Shown here in pieces: positions 53,269-61,912 of a stretch of 64,000 bases of DNA. The stretch is from Bacteroidota bacterium (lineage in GTDB: Bacteria > Bacteroidota > Bacteroidia > Bacteroidales > Paludibacteraceae), in contig JAFNAS010000011.1 in NCBI GenBank assembly GCA_017860295.1, positions 1 through 64,000 of the forward strand. The letters are read 5' to 3'. Each line of letters begins with the position of its first letter. Position 1 is the first letter of the stretch. Below the pieces are notes generated by a model, which searched no databases, was not told the DNA's origin, and worked only from the letters and a program-made list of their open reading frames with translations. The translations under genes were made by a program, and so were the position numbers.

Positions 53269-54655
53269 AATTAGTAGTTGCACAATTTTGTTTCTGTGGA
53301 TGGCCTTTGCCAATGCACAAACCATCGAATACCGATTGACTAAACCTGACAGATCTGCTTTGTTTGCCAAACAACAACCGCTTATATTTAGTTCTACCAG
53401 TCACAATAATTTACCTACCATAACATTGGATGCAAGCAAAAAATACCAGTCTATCGATGGATTCGGATTTGCATTGACCGGAGGCAGTGCATACCACCTG
53501 ATGCAAATGACTCCCCAGACACGAACCAAATTATTACATGAACTTTTTGCCTGCAACGACAGTAATATTGGCATCAGCTATCTACGCATCAGCATTGGAG
53601 CGTCCGACCTCAACGATCATACCTACTCATACGACGATCTTCCGAATGGGTTAACCGATTGGTCATTAGATAAATTTGATTTGGGAACAGATAAAAAAGA
53701 ACTGATCCCTGTCTTAAAAGAAATCTTGAGCATTAATCCACACATCAAGATATTAGCCTCTCCATGGTCGGCTCCCACATGGATGAAAACCAACAACGAT
53801 TTTCGGGGAGGTAGCCTCAAGTCAGATTGCTTCAATGTCTATGCGCAATATTTTGTGCGCTACATTCAGGCAATGAAAAAACAAGGGATTCGCATTGATG
53901 CCATCACTGTGCAGAATGAACCACTCCATCCCGGAAACAATCCAAGTATGTACATGACAGCAGCCGATCAATGTATGTTTATTAAAAAACATTTAGGCCC
54001 GGCATTCCAAGAAGTAAAGATTGCTACAAAAATCATTATTTACGATCACAATGCCAATCGCCCCGATTATCCGATTTCTATCCTTAACGACAAAACTGCC
54101 CGGCAATACATCGACGGATCTGCATTTCACCTATATGAAGGTTCTATTGATACCTTAAGTGAAGTACATCGGCTGCATCCCGATAAAAATCTTTATTTTA
54201 CCGAATTATGGATGGGTGCTCCCGGCAATTTTGGACAAGACATGTCCTTTCATATCAATCAACTCATCATTGGAGCTGTCCGTAACTGGTGCCGAAACGT
54301 AATTGAATGGAATCTCACCTCCAATCCTCAACTAGAGCCACATACTGACCAAGGAGGCTGTGACCGCTGCCTAGGAGGCATCACCATTGATGGAGACAAA
54401 GTAACACGCAACGCCGGCTATTACATTATTGCCCACGCATCAAAATTCGTACGTCCAGGCTCAACGCGTATTAAGTCTACATTGCCCGCCAATAAATCTT
54501 TGAACAACATTGCTTTTATCACTCCAAAAGGAGAAAGAGTATTGATTGTGATCAATAACAACGATAAACAAATCGATTTTTGTATTAAAGAAAACGGCAA
54601 AACAGTCCACACTTTTCTCCCAAGCGGAACTGTCGGCACTTATGTTTGGAAATGA
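53252..54655 (+). CDS. GH30-family glycoside hydrolase (second of two)
   Basis: The 467-residue secreted enzyme has a signal peptide (cleavage near ANAQ, residue 23), FGFALTGGSAYHL, LASPWSAPTWMKTNNDFRGG, acid/base Glu223 in AITVQNEP and nucleophile Glu318 in NLYFTELW, with the segment NVIEWNLTSNPQLEPHTDQGGC common in beta-1,6-glucanase-like members. It differs clearly from the first GH30 protein, so the two probably cut different bonds or act in different compartments. Translational coupling with the first is likely (17-base overlap); the GH3 gene begins 12 bases later. Confidence 0.92.
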   Translation: MKFSNKISSCTILFLWMAFANAQTIEYRLTKPDRSALFAKQQPLIFSSTSHNNLPTITLDASKKYQSIDGFGFALTGGSAYHLMQMTPQTRTKLLHELFACNDSNIGISYLRISIGASDLNDHTYSYDDLPNGLTDWSLDKFDLGTDKKELIPVLKEILSINPHIKILASPWSAPTWMKTNNDFRGGSLKSDCFNVYAQYFVRYIQAMKKQGIRIDAITVQNEPLHPGNNPSMYMTAADQCMFIKKHLGPAFQEVKIATKIIIYDHNANRPDYPISILNDKTARQYIDGSAFHLYEGSIDTLSEVHRLHPDKNLYFTELWMGAPGNFGQDMSFHINQLIIGAVRNWCRNVIEWNLTSNPQLEPHTDQGGCDRCLGGITIDGDKVTRNAGYYIIAHASKFVRPGSTRIKSTLPANKSLNNIAFITPKGERVLIVINNNDKQIDFCIKENGKTVHTFLPSGTVGTYVWK

Positions 54656-54667
54656 ATTCAATTACCT

Positions 54668-56899
54668 ATGAAAAAAACATTGTCTATCTTGGCATTAACC
54701 ATTTTAGTGATTACCGCATCCGGCCAAAAAGCAGACCGGTTTGTAAACGACTTGTTGTCGAAAATGACGCTCGATGAAAAAATAGGGCAACTAAACCAGT
54801 ATACCGGAGATTGGGGCGCTACCGGAAAAATTACGTCTGACGGAGAGAAAGAGAAACAGATCAGAGAGGGCAAGGTCGGTTCGATGCTGAACGTTATTGG
54901 TGTGGACAAAACACGGAAATTGCAGGAACTGGCTCTGCAGTCGCGATTACACATCCCCCTAATTTTCGGACAAGATGTTATTCACGGATTCCGGACTACA
55001 TTTCCGGTGCCACTGGGAGAGACTGCTTCGTGGGATTTAGCCTTGATCGAAAAATCAGCTCGCATTGCTGCCACCGAAGCGGCGGCTTACGGTATTCACT
55101 GGACTTTTGCCCCGATGGTGGACATTGCACGCGATCCGCGTTGGGGCCGTGTAATGGAGGGTGCCGGCGAAGACACCTACCTTGGATCGAAAGTGGCTGT
55201 AGCACGTGTTAAAGGGTTTCAGGGCAACGGACTGGGCAACACAGACGCTATCATGGCTTGTGCCAAACATTTCGCAGCCTATGGCGCTGCAGTAGGCGGC
55301 CGCGATTACAACTCGGTAGATATGAGCCTTCGCCAACTCAACGAAACTTACCTGCCGCCTTTCAAAGCAGCCGTAGATGCTGGTGCAGCTACACTGATGA
55401 ACTCTTTTAACGATCTGAATGGAGTGCCGGCCACAGGCAATGCATACCTGCTACGCGAAAAGCTGAAAAAGGAGTGGAATTTCAAGGGTTTTGTGGTAAG
55501 CGACTGGGGAAGCATCGGCGAAATGGTTCCGCACGGTTTTGCAAAAGACGAATACGATGCTGCGCTGAAGGCAATCACGGCCGGGAGCGATATGGATATG
55601 GAAAGCCGGTGTTATCGCAATAATCTGAAACAACTCGTGCAGGATGGCAAAGTACCGGTTGCACTTATCGACGATGCGGTCAGACGCATATTAATCAAAA
55701 AATATGAACTTGGACTGTTTTCGGACCCCTACCGTTTTTGTAACGAGGAGAGAGAAAAAGCAGAAACAAACAACGCAGACAACCGAAGCTTTGCCAGAGA
55801 GATAGGAGTCAGGAGCATTGTCCTGCTCGAGAATAAACCGGTTAACGGCAAGCCTTTACTGCCTCTTTCGAAAAGCAACGCTAAAATTGCCCTTATAGGC
55901 CCTTTCGGGAAAGCAACTACCGCACACCATGGATTCTGGGCCGTTCCATTCCCTGATGACAGCCAACGCATTGAAACACTTCACGATGCTATCGCGGCCC
56001 AACTCGACAAAAACGCATCTCTGATTTATTCAAAAGGATGCAACATACAGGATAACGACACCTCTCTTTTTGCCGAAGCCAGAAAAACAGCGTTATCTGC
56101 TGACATGGTAATTATGACGTTGGGCGAGGCTCCCGATATGAGTGGAGAAGCAAAAAGCAGAAGCTCGTTGCGGTTACCTGGTGTGCAGGAAGAGTTGTTA
56201 AAAACCATCTTTGCCACCAACAAACCGGTGATCTTGCTGATAAGTGCCGGAAGACCGCTTATTTTCAACTGGGCTGCCGATAATGTGCCGGCCATATTGT
56301 ATACCTGGTGGTTAGGCACGGAAGCCGGCAACGCCATTGCCGATGTGCTGTTCGGGAATTATAATCCGTCAGGAAAACTACCGATAACCTTTCCACGCAC
56401 GGAAGGGCAGATTCCTATCTACTACAACCACTACAACACAGGGAGGCCGGCCAAAGACGATAATGACAAGACGTATGTTTCTGCCTATATCGACCTTCCC
56501 AGCAGTCCGAAATACGCTTTCGGATACGGGTTAAGTTATACCCGCTTTGAGATAGGCAATCTACAACTTTCATCCGATAAAATGAAGATAAACAAAGGCA
56601 AAATAGAGGCTCGTGTCGATGTAAAAAATAGTGGTGATTATGACGGAGAAGAGGTTGTGCAACTTTATATTCACAAGCTGATAGGAAGTGTAGTTCGTCC
56701 GGTACGCGAACTGAAGGGATTTCAAAAAATATTTCTGAAAAAGGGAGAGTCTAAAGCCATCACATTTACCCTGACTCCCGAAGAGTTGAAGTTTTACAAC
56801 GACAAAACGGAGTTTGTTAATGAAGTCGGAGAGTACGAATTGTTTATCGGCGACTCATCATTGGCATCACTCAAAAGCCGTTTTACATTGAATGAATAG
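54668..56899 (+). CDS. bglX: GH3-family beta-glucosidase (BglX-like)
   Basis: The 743-residue periplasmic enzyme has a signal peptide (cleavage near ITASGQ, residue 20), the (beta/alpha)8 domain with nucleophile Asp279 in GFVVSDWGS, KHFAAYGAAVGGRDY, a second domain with acid/base candidates near MSGEAKSRSSLRLPGVQEELL, and a C-terminal fibronectin-like domain. The length fits BglX. In this PUL it would remove glucosyl (or xylosyl) residues from the products of the GH30 enzymes. Codon use is more GC-rich than in the GH30 genes; that may reflect a different origin. Confidence 0.93.
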   Translation: MKKTLSILALTILVITASGQKADRFVNDLLSKMTLDEKIGQLNQYTGDWGATGKITSDGEKEKQIREGKVGSMLNVIGVDKTRKLQELALQSRLHIPLIFGQDVIHGFRTTFPVPLGETASWDLALIEKSARIAATEAAAYGIHWTFAPMVDIARDPRWGRVMEGAGEDTYLGSKVAVARVKGFQGNGLGNTDAIMACAKHFAAYGAAVGGRDYNSVDMSLRQLNETYLPPFKAAVDAGAATLMNSFNDLNGVPATGNAYLLREKLKKEWNFKGFVVSDWGSIGEMVPHGFAKDEYDAALKAITAGSDMDMESRCYRNNLKQLVQDGKVPVALIDDAVRRILIKKYELGLFSDPYRFCNEEREKAETNNADNRSFAREIGVRSIVLLENKPVNGKPLLPLSKSNAKIALIGPFGKATTAHHGFWAVPFPDDSQRIETLHDAIAAQLDKNASLIYSKGCNIQDNDTSLFAEARKTALSADMVIMTLGEAPDMSGEAKSRSSLRLPGVQEELLKTIFATNKPVILLISAGRPLIFNWAADNVPAILYTWWLGTEAGNAIADVLFGNYNPSGKLPITFPRTEGQIPIYYNHYNTGRPAKDDNDKTYVSAYIDLPSSPKYAFGYGLSYTRFEIGNLQLSSDKMKINKGKIEARVDVKNSGDYDGEEVVQLYIHKLIGSVVRPVRELKGFQKIFLKKGESKAITFTLTPEELKFYNDKTEFVNEVGEYELFIGDSSLASLKSRFTLNE

Positions 56900-56937
56900 A
56901 TTGCAAAACTCAGAGAACAAAGAAGCTTGATATTATT

Positions 56938-58071
56938 ATGGAAAAGACTCTGATCAAATCCGAACGCAATATTGCTCTTGACATCTTTCGGGGGCTCACA
57001 ATCTGTTTTATGATTATTGTGAATACTTCCGGTAATGGAGATACTACATATTGGCCCCTCAAACATGCCGACTGGAATGGTTTTACACCTACCGATCTTA
57101 TTTTTCCTTCTTTCCTTTTTGCTGTAGGGACATCGCTTGCATTTGTCCTGACAAAATGGAGGACAATGCGCCAAAGCGAAGTATTAATAAAAATCATAAA
57201 GAGGACATTCATCATTTTTATTATCGGCTTCCTGATGTACTGGTTTCCATTTTTCCGACTCGACAATCAGTTGCATATCATTGCGGCGCCACTCTCCAAC
57301 ACCCGGATTATGGGAGTATTACAACGTATTGCATTGTGCTATGGCATCAGTGCTGTGCTTATTTATTTTTTAGGGTTACGAAAAACACTTGGGATAGCTC
57401 TGCTCATATTACCGCTTTATTGGGCTTTACTCTGGTTTTTTGGTACGGACGGCGCTCAATATACCAAAGCAGGGAATGCCGTTCTCAGACTTGACGTGTG
57501 GGCTCTGGGAACCAAACATCTTTACACGGGAGAAGGATTTCCGTTTGATCCGGAAGGTATTCTGAGTACTATACCGGCTCTTTTTAATGTGATGGCAGGG
57601 TATTTCGTCGGAACATTCTTGCAAAAAAAGAATTTGCAATTGAAAGGTCTTGCCTATATGACAATTCTCGGCGTTGGAATGATCCTCATTGCCGCTCTTT
57701 GGAATGAAATTCTACCGGTGAACAAAAAACTATGGACAAGTTCATTCGCTTTGCTCACCGTTGGGCTTGATTTCGTTATTATTTCTTTGATCGTATATGT
57801 GACTGATATTCTGAAATTCCGGAAAGGAATCGGATTCTTTCTGACAGTAGGGAAAAATCCTTTGTTAATCTACCTAATGAGCGAGTTGGGTGTCACGGTG
57901 CTTTGGATGATTCATATAGGTGACGTACCTTTGTTCCGTTGGCTTTATACCCATATCTTTGCTTACGCCGGCAGTTATTTCGGTGCATTTCTATTTGCTA
58001 TCTGGTGGATGCTAACCTGCTGGTTATTAGGATACATTCTTGACAAAAAGAAAATATACATTAAAATTTAG
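56938..58071 (+). CDS. Membrane acyltransferase, HGSNAT-like (DUF5009 type)
   Basis: The 377-residue protein has about ten membrane helices and matches the heparan-alpha-glucosaminide N-acetyltransferase group. The N-terminal ERNIALDIFRGLTICFMIIV, then YWPLKHADWNGFTPTDLIFP, contains His43; from memory this corresponds to the proposed acetyl-accepting His of human HGSNAT in KHASWNG. RIMGVLQRIALCYGISA and GKNPLLIYLMSELG are further family marks. In lysosomes HGSNAT moves the acetyl group from cytosolic acetyl-CoA to terminal alpha-glucosamine in the lumen. Six bases separate this gene from a GH89 gene, the family that removes the resulting alpha-GlcNAc. An O-acetyl or other acyl transfer is the alternative. 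Confidence 0.85.
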   Translation: MEKTLIKSERNIALDIFRGLTICFMIIVNTSGNGDTTYWPLKHADWNGFTPTDLIFPSFLFAVGTSLAFVLTKWRTMRQSEVLIKIIKRTFIIFIIGFLMYWFPFFRLDNQLHIIAAPLSNTRIMGVLQRIALCYGISAVLIYFLGLRKTLGIALLILPLYWALLWFFGTDGAQYTKAGNAVLRLDVWALGTKHLYTGEGFPFDPEGILSTIPALFNVMAGYFVGTFLQKKNLQLKGLAYMTILGVGMILIAALWNEILPVNKKLWTSSFALLTVGLDFVIISLIVYVTDILKFRKGIGFFLTVGKNPLLIYLMSELGVTVLWMIHIGDVPLFRWLYTHIFAYAGSYFGAFLFAIWWMLTCWLLGYILDKKKIYIKI

Positions 58072-58077
58072 TCACTC

Positions 58078-60321
58078 ATGAGGGTTCATAACAACTACAG
58101 AAGTAAAATTCTCATAGCCGCTTTTTGTTTTCTGAACGTTTTGCCCCTGTTTGCCCTTACAGAAAACGAAACAGAAATAAGCGTAAGACAATTGATAGAA
58201 AGGGTATTGCCCGGACAATCAACCTATTTCGATCTTAATGTAATCGCACCCGTCAATGGACACGATCTCTTTGAGATCGATAAAAACGGAAACCGTATTG
58301 TTCTACGAGGCAATAACCCCGTATCTTTGGCAGTCGCCTTCAACACCTATCTGACAGAAGTAGCTTGTGTTAGTTATAGTTGGGAAGCCAATGGCCCCTT
58401 GAAAATTGATCGGAAATTACCGCTTCCGCAGACAAAAATACAACGGACATGCAGCGTTAATGAACGATTTTTTAATAATACCTGCACTTTTGGATACACA
58501 TTCCCTTATTGGGACTGGCAAAAATGGGAACGCTTCATTGACTGGATGGCTATGAATGGGATAAACAGGCCCCTCATGCAAACGGGACAGGAAGCTGCAT
58601 GGCTGGAAGTATGGAAATCTTTTGGGATGACAGATCAACAAGTATGCAGTTTTTTCAGTGCACCGGCACACTTGCCATGGCATCGGATGGGGAATATGGA
58701 TAGCTGGGGAGGACCACTACCTCTCTCGTACATTGAACAGCAGTCAAGGCTTCAAAAACAGATTCTCCAACGCTGCCGTCTGCTGGGAATGAAACCCATT
58801 CTTTCTGCTTTTGCCGGGCATGTGCCGAAAGAGTTACAAAAAATTTATCCCAAGGTTAAAATTTCGACTATTGAACCCGGATGGGGAGGCATGGATTCGA
58901 CATATACCACCCATTTTCTGGATCCACAGGAACCATTATTTGCGGAGATTCAGAAACGATTTATTACCACCCAACAACAACTCTATGGCAACGATCATCT
59001 TTATTCTGCAGATCCGTTTAATGAAATATCCCCTCCTTCGTGGGAAAGCAATTTTTTAGCACGCGTGAGTAAATCCATTTATGAGTCAATGTCCAACGCA
59101 GACCCAAAAGCCGTATGGTATCAAATGTCATGGACATTTTATTTTGATACTGCCCATTGGACTCAACCCCGTCTGGCAGCCATGATTCACGAAGTACCTA
59201 AAGGCAAATTAGTGTTTTTAGACTATGTAAGTGAAGAACAGGAATATTTTCTAAAATCGGATGCATTTCATGGAGCTCCGTTTATTTGGTGCTATCTTGG
59301 TAATTTCGGGGGTAACACTCATTTAGTAGCTCCTTTGCATAAAGTAATGACCCGGTTAAAAAATGTCCGTCAAAACGAAGGATGTATCGGAATTGGATCT
59401 ACACTTGAAGGCATCAATGTCAACCCCATAATCTATGAAATGGTACTCCAGGCTCCATGGCTGAGTCCTAATGAAATGGATGTCCAACAATTTATCCGAA
59501 AATATGCCGACAGAAGATCTGGGAATGCCGATCCGGCGGTTCGTAAAGCTTGGGAGATTTTATCCGAAAAGGTTCTGGTCGACACTGCTGTAGGAATCTG
59601 GAATCATTGTACGGTCTTTCAAATGTCGCCGGTTCTGGACTACAATCGCCATTTTTGGAGTACAAATGCTGACATACCTTACAGTAACATTGATTTACTC
59701 CATGCCATTGACTACCTGCTCCAAGGAAGAAAAGAATCAAAGAAAGCGGATGCATACCAATATGATTTGGTGAATTTAACACGACAACTACTTGGAAATT
59801 ACGGATTTAAAATTTACAGTCAAATAACCGATTCATATCGTAAAAAAGATTTGAATTCCTTTCAAAAATATTCTGACCAATTTATTCGGCTTGGGTTAGA
59901 AATAGACAGTCTGTTGGGAACCCGGCACGAATTCTTACTTGGCAACTGGATTTCCGACGCATCTAAAACAGGGAAAACGCAATCGGAGAAAGACTATTAT
60001 ACCCGCGATGCCCGCGAAATTATTACCATCTGGCACAAAGGAGGCGGAGGATTGACCGATTACTCTAACCGGCAATGGAATGGACTGATAAGCAGTTACT
60101 ATATTCCACGCTGGCAAGAATTTTTCAATCGGTTAAAACGATGCCTGCAAACACAAACACCATTTGATGAAAAGGAATTCACACAGTGGGGTGCCGTTTT
60201 TGAACAAAATTGGGTAGATAATAACCATGAAAGTTTTACCACAAAGACACAATCAGATCCGGTAGTTTTGTCAGAACAGTTGATTTATAAATACAAAAAC
60301 AGCATTTTATCGAATCGCTAA
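58078..60321 (+). CDS. GH89 alpha-N-acetylglucosaminidase (NAGLU-type)
   Basis: The 747-residue enzyme has a signal peptide (near residue 27, PLFALTEN), an N-terminal domain (about 30-125) and the GH89 barrel: MAMNGINRPLMQTGQEAAW, GMKPILSAFAGHVP, YSADPFNEISPP with Glu316, and STLEGINVNPIIYE with Glu444, the two catalytic positions by comparison with human NAGLU. It should release terminal alpha-linked GlcNAc in the periplasm. It is the last gene of the PUL, six bases after the HGSNAT-like gene. The 3' end faces the cardiolipin synthase gene with 13 bases between. Confidence 0.93.
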   Translation: MRVHNNYRSKILIAAFCFLNVLPLFALTENETEISVRQLIERVLPGQSTYFDLNVIAPVNGHDLFEIDKNGNRIVLRGNNPVSLAVAFNTYLTEVACVSYSWEANGPLKIDRKLPLPQTKIQRTCSVNERFFNNTCTFGYTFPYWDWQKWERFIDWMAMNGINRPLMQTGQEAAWLEVWKSFGMTDQQVCSFFSAPAHLPWHRMGNMDSWGGPLPLSYIEQQSRLQKQILQRCRLLGMKPILSAFAGHVPKELQKIYPKVKISTIEPGWGGMDSTYTTHFLDPQEPLFAEIQKRFITTQQQLYGNDHLYSADPFNEISPPSWESNFLARVSKSIYESMSNADPKAVWYQMSWTFYFDTAHWTQPRLAAMIHEVPKGKLVFLDYVSEEQEYFLKSDAFHGAPFIWCYLGNFGGNTHLVAPLHKVMTRLKNVRQNEGCIGIGSTLEGINVNPIIYEMVLQAPWLSPNEMDVQQFIRKYADRRSGNADPAVRKAWEILSEKVLVDTAVGIWNHCTVFQMSPVLDYNRHFWSTNADIPYSNIDLLHAIDYLLQGRKESKKADAYQYDLVNLTRQLLGNYGFKIYSQITDSYRKKDLNSFQKYSDQFIRLGLEIDSLLGTRHEFLLGNWISDASKTGKTQSEKDYYTRDAREIITIWHKGGGGLTDYSNRQWNGLISSYYIPRWQEFFNRLKRCLQTQTPFDEKEFTQWGAVFEQNWVDNNHESFTTKTQSDPVVLSEQLIYKYKNSILSNR

Positions 60322-60334
60322 ACGGTATTTCTTT

Positions 60335-61780
60335 TTACAACAAAGGGCTGAACAAACGGGCAACGGACTCTTTAATGCGGGTTAGGATAGGTCGGTTACT
60401 CCACTCTTCAAGAGTAATTTCGGAGCATTGTGCCTGATCTTGCAGAAAAACATCTCTCAATGCCACCGCTGTTTTTTCATCGTAAATGAAAGCATTGAGC
60501 TCGAAGTTCTGTTCATAGCTTCTGAAATCCATGTTGGCCGATCCTATGGTCGATATCTGATCGTCGACCACAATGGCTTTACTGTGCATAAAAGCATTGC
60601 GGTAAAGATAGATCTTCACCCCGGCTTCGAGCGATTGGGTAATATACGAATAGCTGCATGACTGGGTCATAAAGGTGTCGGTGCGCTCCGGTATCATCAC
60701 ACGCACATCCACACCACCAAGAGCGGCCGTCTGCAAAGCCGACATAATGATATCCGTTGGCATAAAATAGGGTGTTTGAACATAGACATACTTTATGGCA
60801 GAGGTAACGGCAACAAAAATGCCCTGCTGAATATTCTCCCAATCGGAATCGGGACCGCTGGTCACGATCTGAATCACATTGTCAAACGCTGGAATAGGCG
60901 GAATGTATGGAAAAAAATGATCGCCGGACAGTAGCTGACGACTGACGAAGAACCAATCGGTAAGGAATGCATTTTGCAATCCGTGAATTGCCGGCCCTTC
61001 GATGCGCATAAAGGTATCACGCCACATACCCAGCTTATTGCCGGTGAGATAGCGATCGGCAATATTCACTCCACCGGTAAACCCTACCCTGCCATCGATA
61101 ATGACGATTTTACGGTGGTTGCGGTAGTTAATTCTGTTCTTGCGGATTGTTATTTTGAAATGCGCCGGCAAAAACGAATAGAGCTCGATGCCTACTTCCC
61201 GTAGTTCGTCTTGCTGCGGACGTTTGAAGTGAAAACTACCCACAAAATCGAAAATCAGACGAATACGAACACCCTGCGATGCTTTGCGTATAAGCAACTC
61301 CCTGAAACGCCGTCCCATCTCATCGTTCTCGATAATATAAAATTCGATATGAATCTCTTTCGTGGCCCGTTCGATTTCACCGAACAACGCATCGAACGTA
61401 TCGACACCATTGGTATAAAGGCTAATATCGTTACCGTGAAAAGCCAGCGCTTCGCTGTTGTTTTGCAGTAAACGAATCAAATGTTTGTTACTTGCCGAAA
61501 GCAAACTGTTGTCCACATCCAGCTCTTCGAGATTGACCTTGGGCCGGTTATGAAGCCGACGGATGCTCTTTTTGGCTACAATCTTCTGCTTGCGGTAGTC
61601 CTGCCCCAGATAAAGATAGAGGATAATACCAAGAACAGGAAGAAAAATCAGCACAAGAATCCACGCCAGCGACTTCACCGGATTGCGATTCTCCAGTAAA
61701 ATCACGACAATGGTTGGTGCTACCGTGAAAAGATAAATGCACAGCAACACCCATTCCGGAATGGCAGACAGTTGAAACAT
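60335..61780 (-). CDS. cls: Cardiolipin synthase
   Basis: The 481-residue enzyme of the phospholipase D superfamily makes cardiolipin from two phosphatidylglycerols. It has two N-terminal membrane helices (about 10-30 and 38-58) and two HKD motifs: NHRKIVIIDGRVGFTGGVN (His222, Lys224, Asp229) and MHSKAIVVDDQISTIGSANMD. Length is standard. It is transcribed singly; 132 bases upstream contain no clear promoter. Confidence 0.95.
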   Translation of the reverse strand: MFQLSAIPEWVLLCIYLFTVAPTIVVILLENRNPVKSLAWILVLIFLPVLGIILYLYLGQDYRKQKIVAKKSIRRLHNRPKVNLEELDVDNSLLSASNKHLIRLLQNNSEALAFHGNDISLYTNGVDTFDALFGEIERATKEIHIEFYIIENDEMGRRFRELLIRKASQGVRIRLIFDFVGSFHFKRPQQDELREVGIELYSFLPAHFKITIRKNRINYRNHRKIVIIDGRVGFTGGVNIADRYLTGNKLGMWRDTFMRIEGPAIHGLQNAFLTDWFFVSRQLLSGDHFFPYIPPIPAFDNVIQIVTSGPDSDWENIQQGIFVAVTSAIKYVYVQTPYFMPTDIIMSALQTAALGGVDVRVMIPERTDTFMTQSCSYSYITQSLEAGVKIYLYRNAFMHSKAIVVDDQISTIGSANMDFRSYEQNFELNAFIYDEKTAVALRDVFLQDQAQCSEITLEEWSNRPILTRIKESVARLFSPLL

Positions 61781-61912
61781 TTGTTAGTTCTTTTATGTCT
61801 CAAATAGTAGATAACCACAAATGTAAATACTTTTAACAACAAAAACAAAGAGAATCTATAACAATCTGCCATCAAAGAGAGTTAGGCAATCCATTTACAC
61901 GCGTTCAACCTC

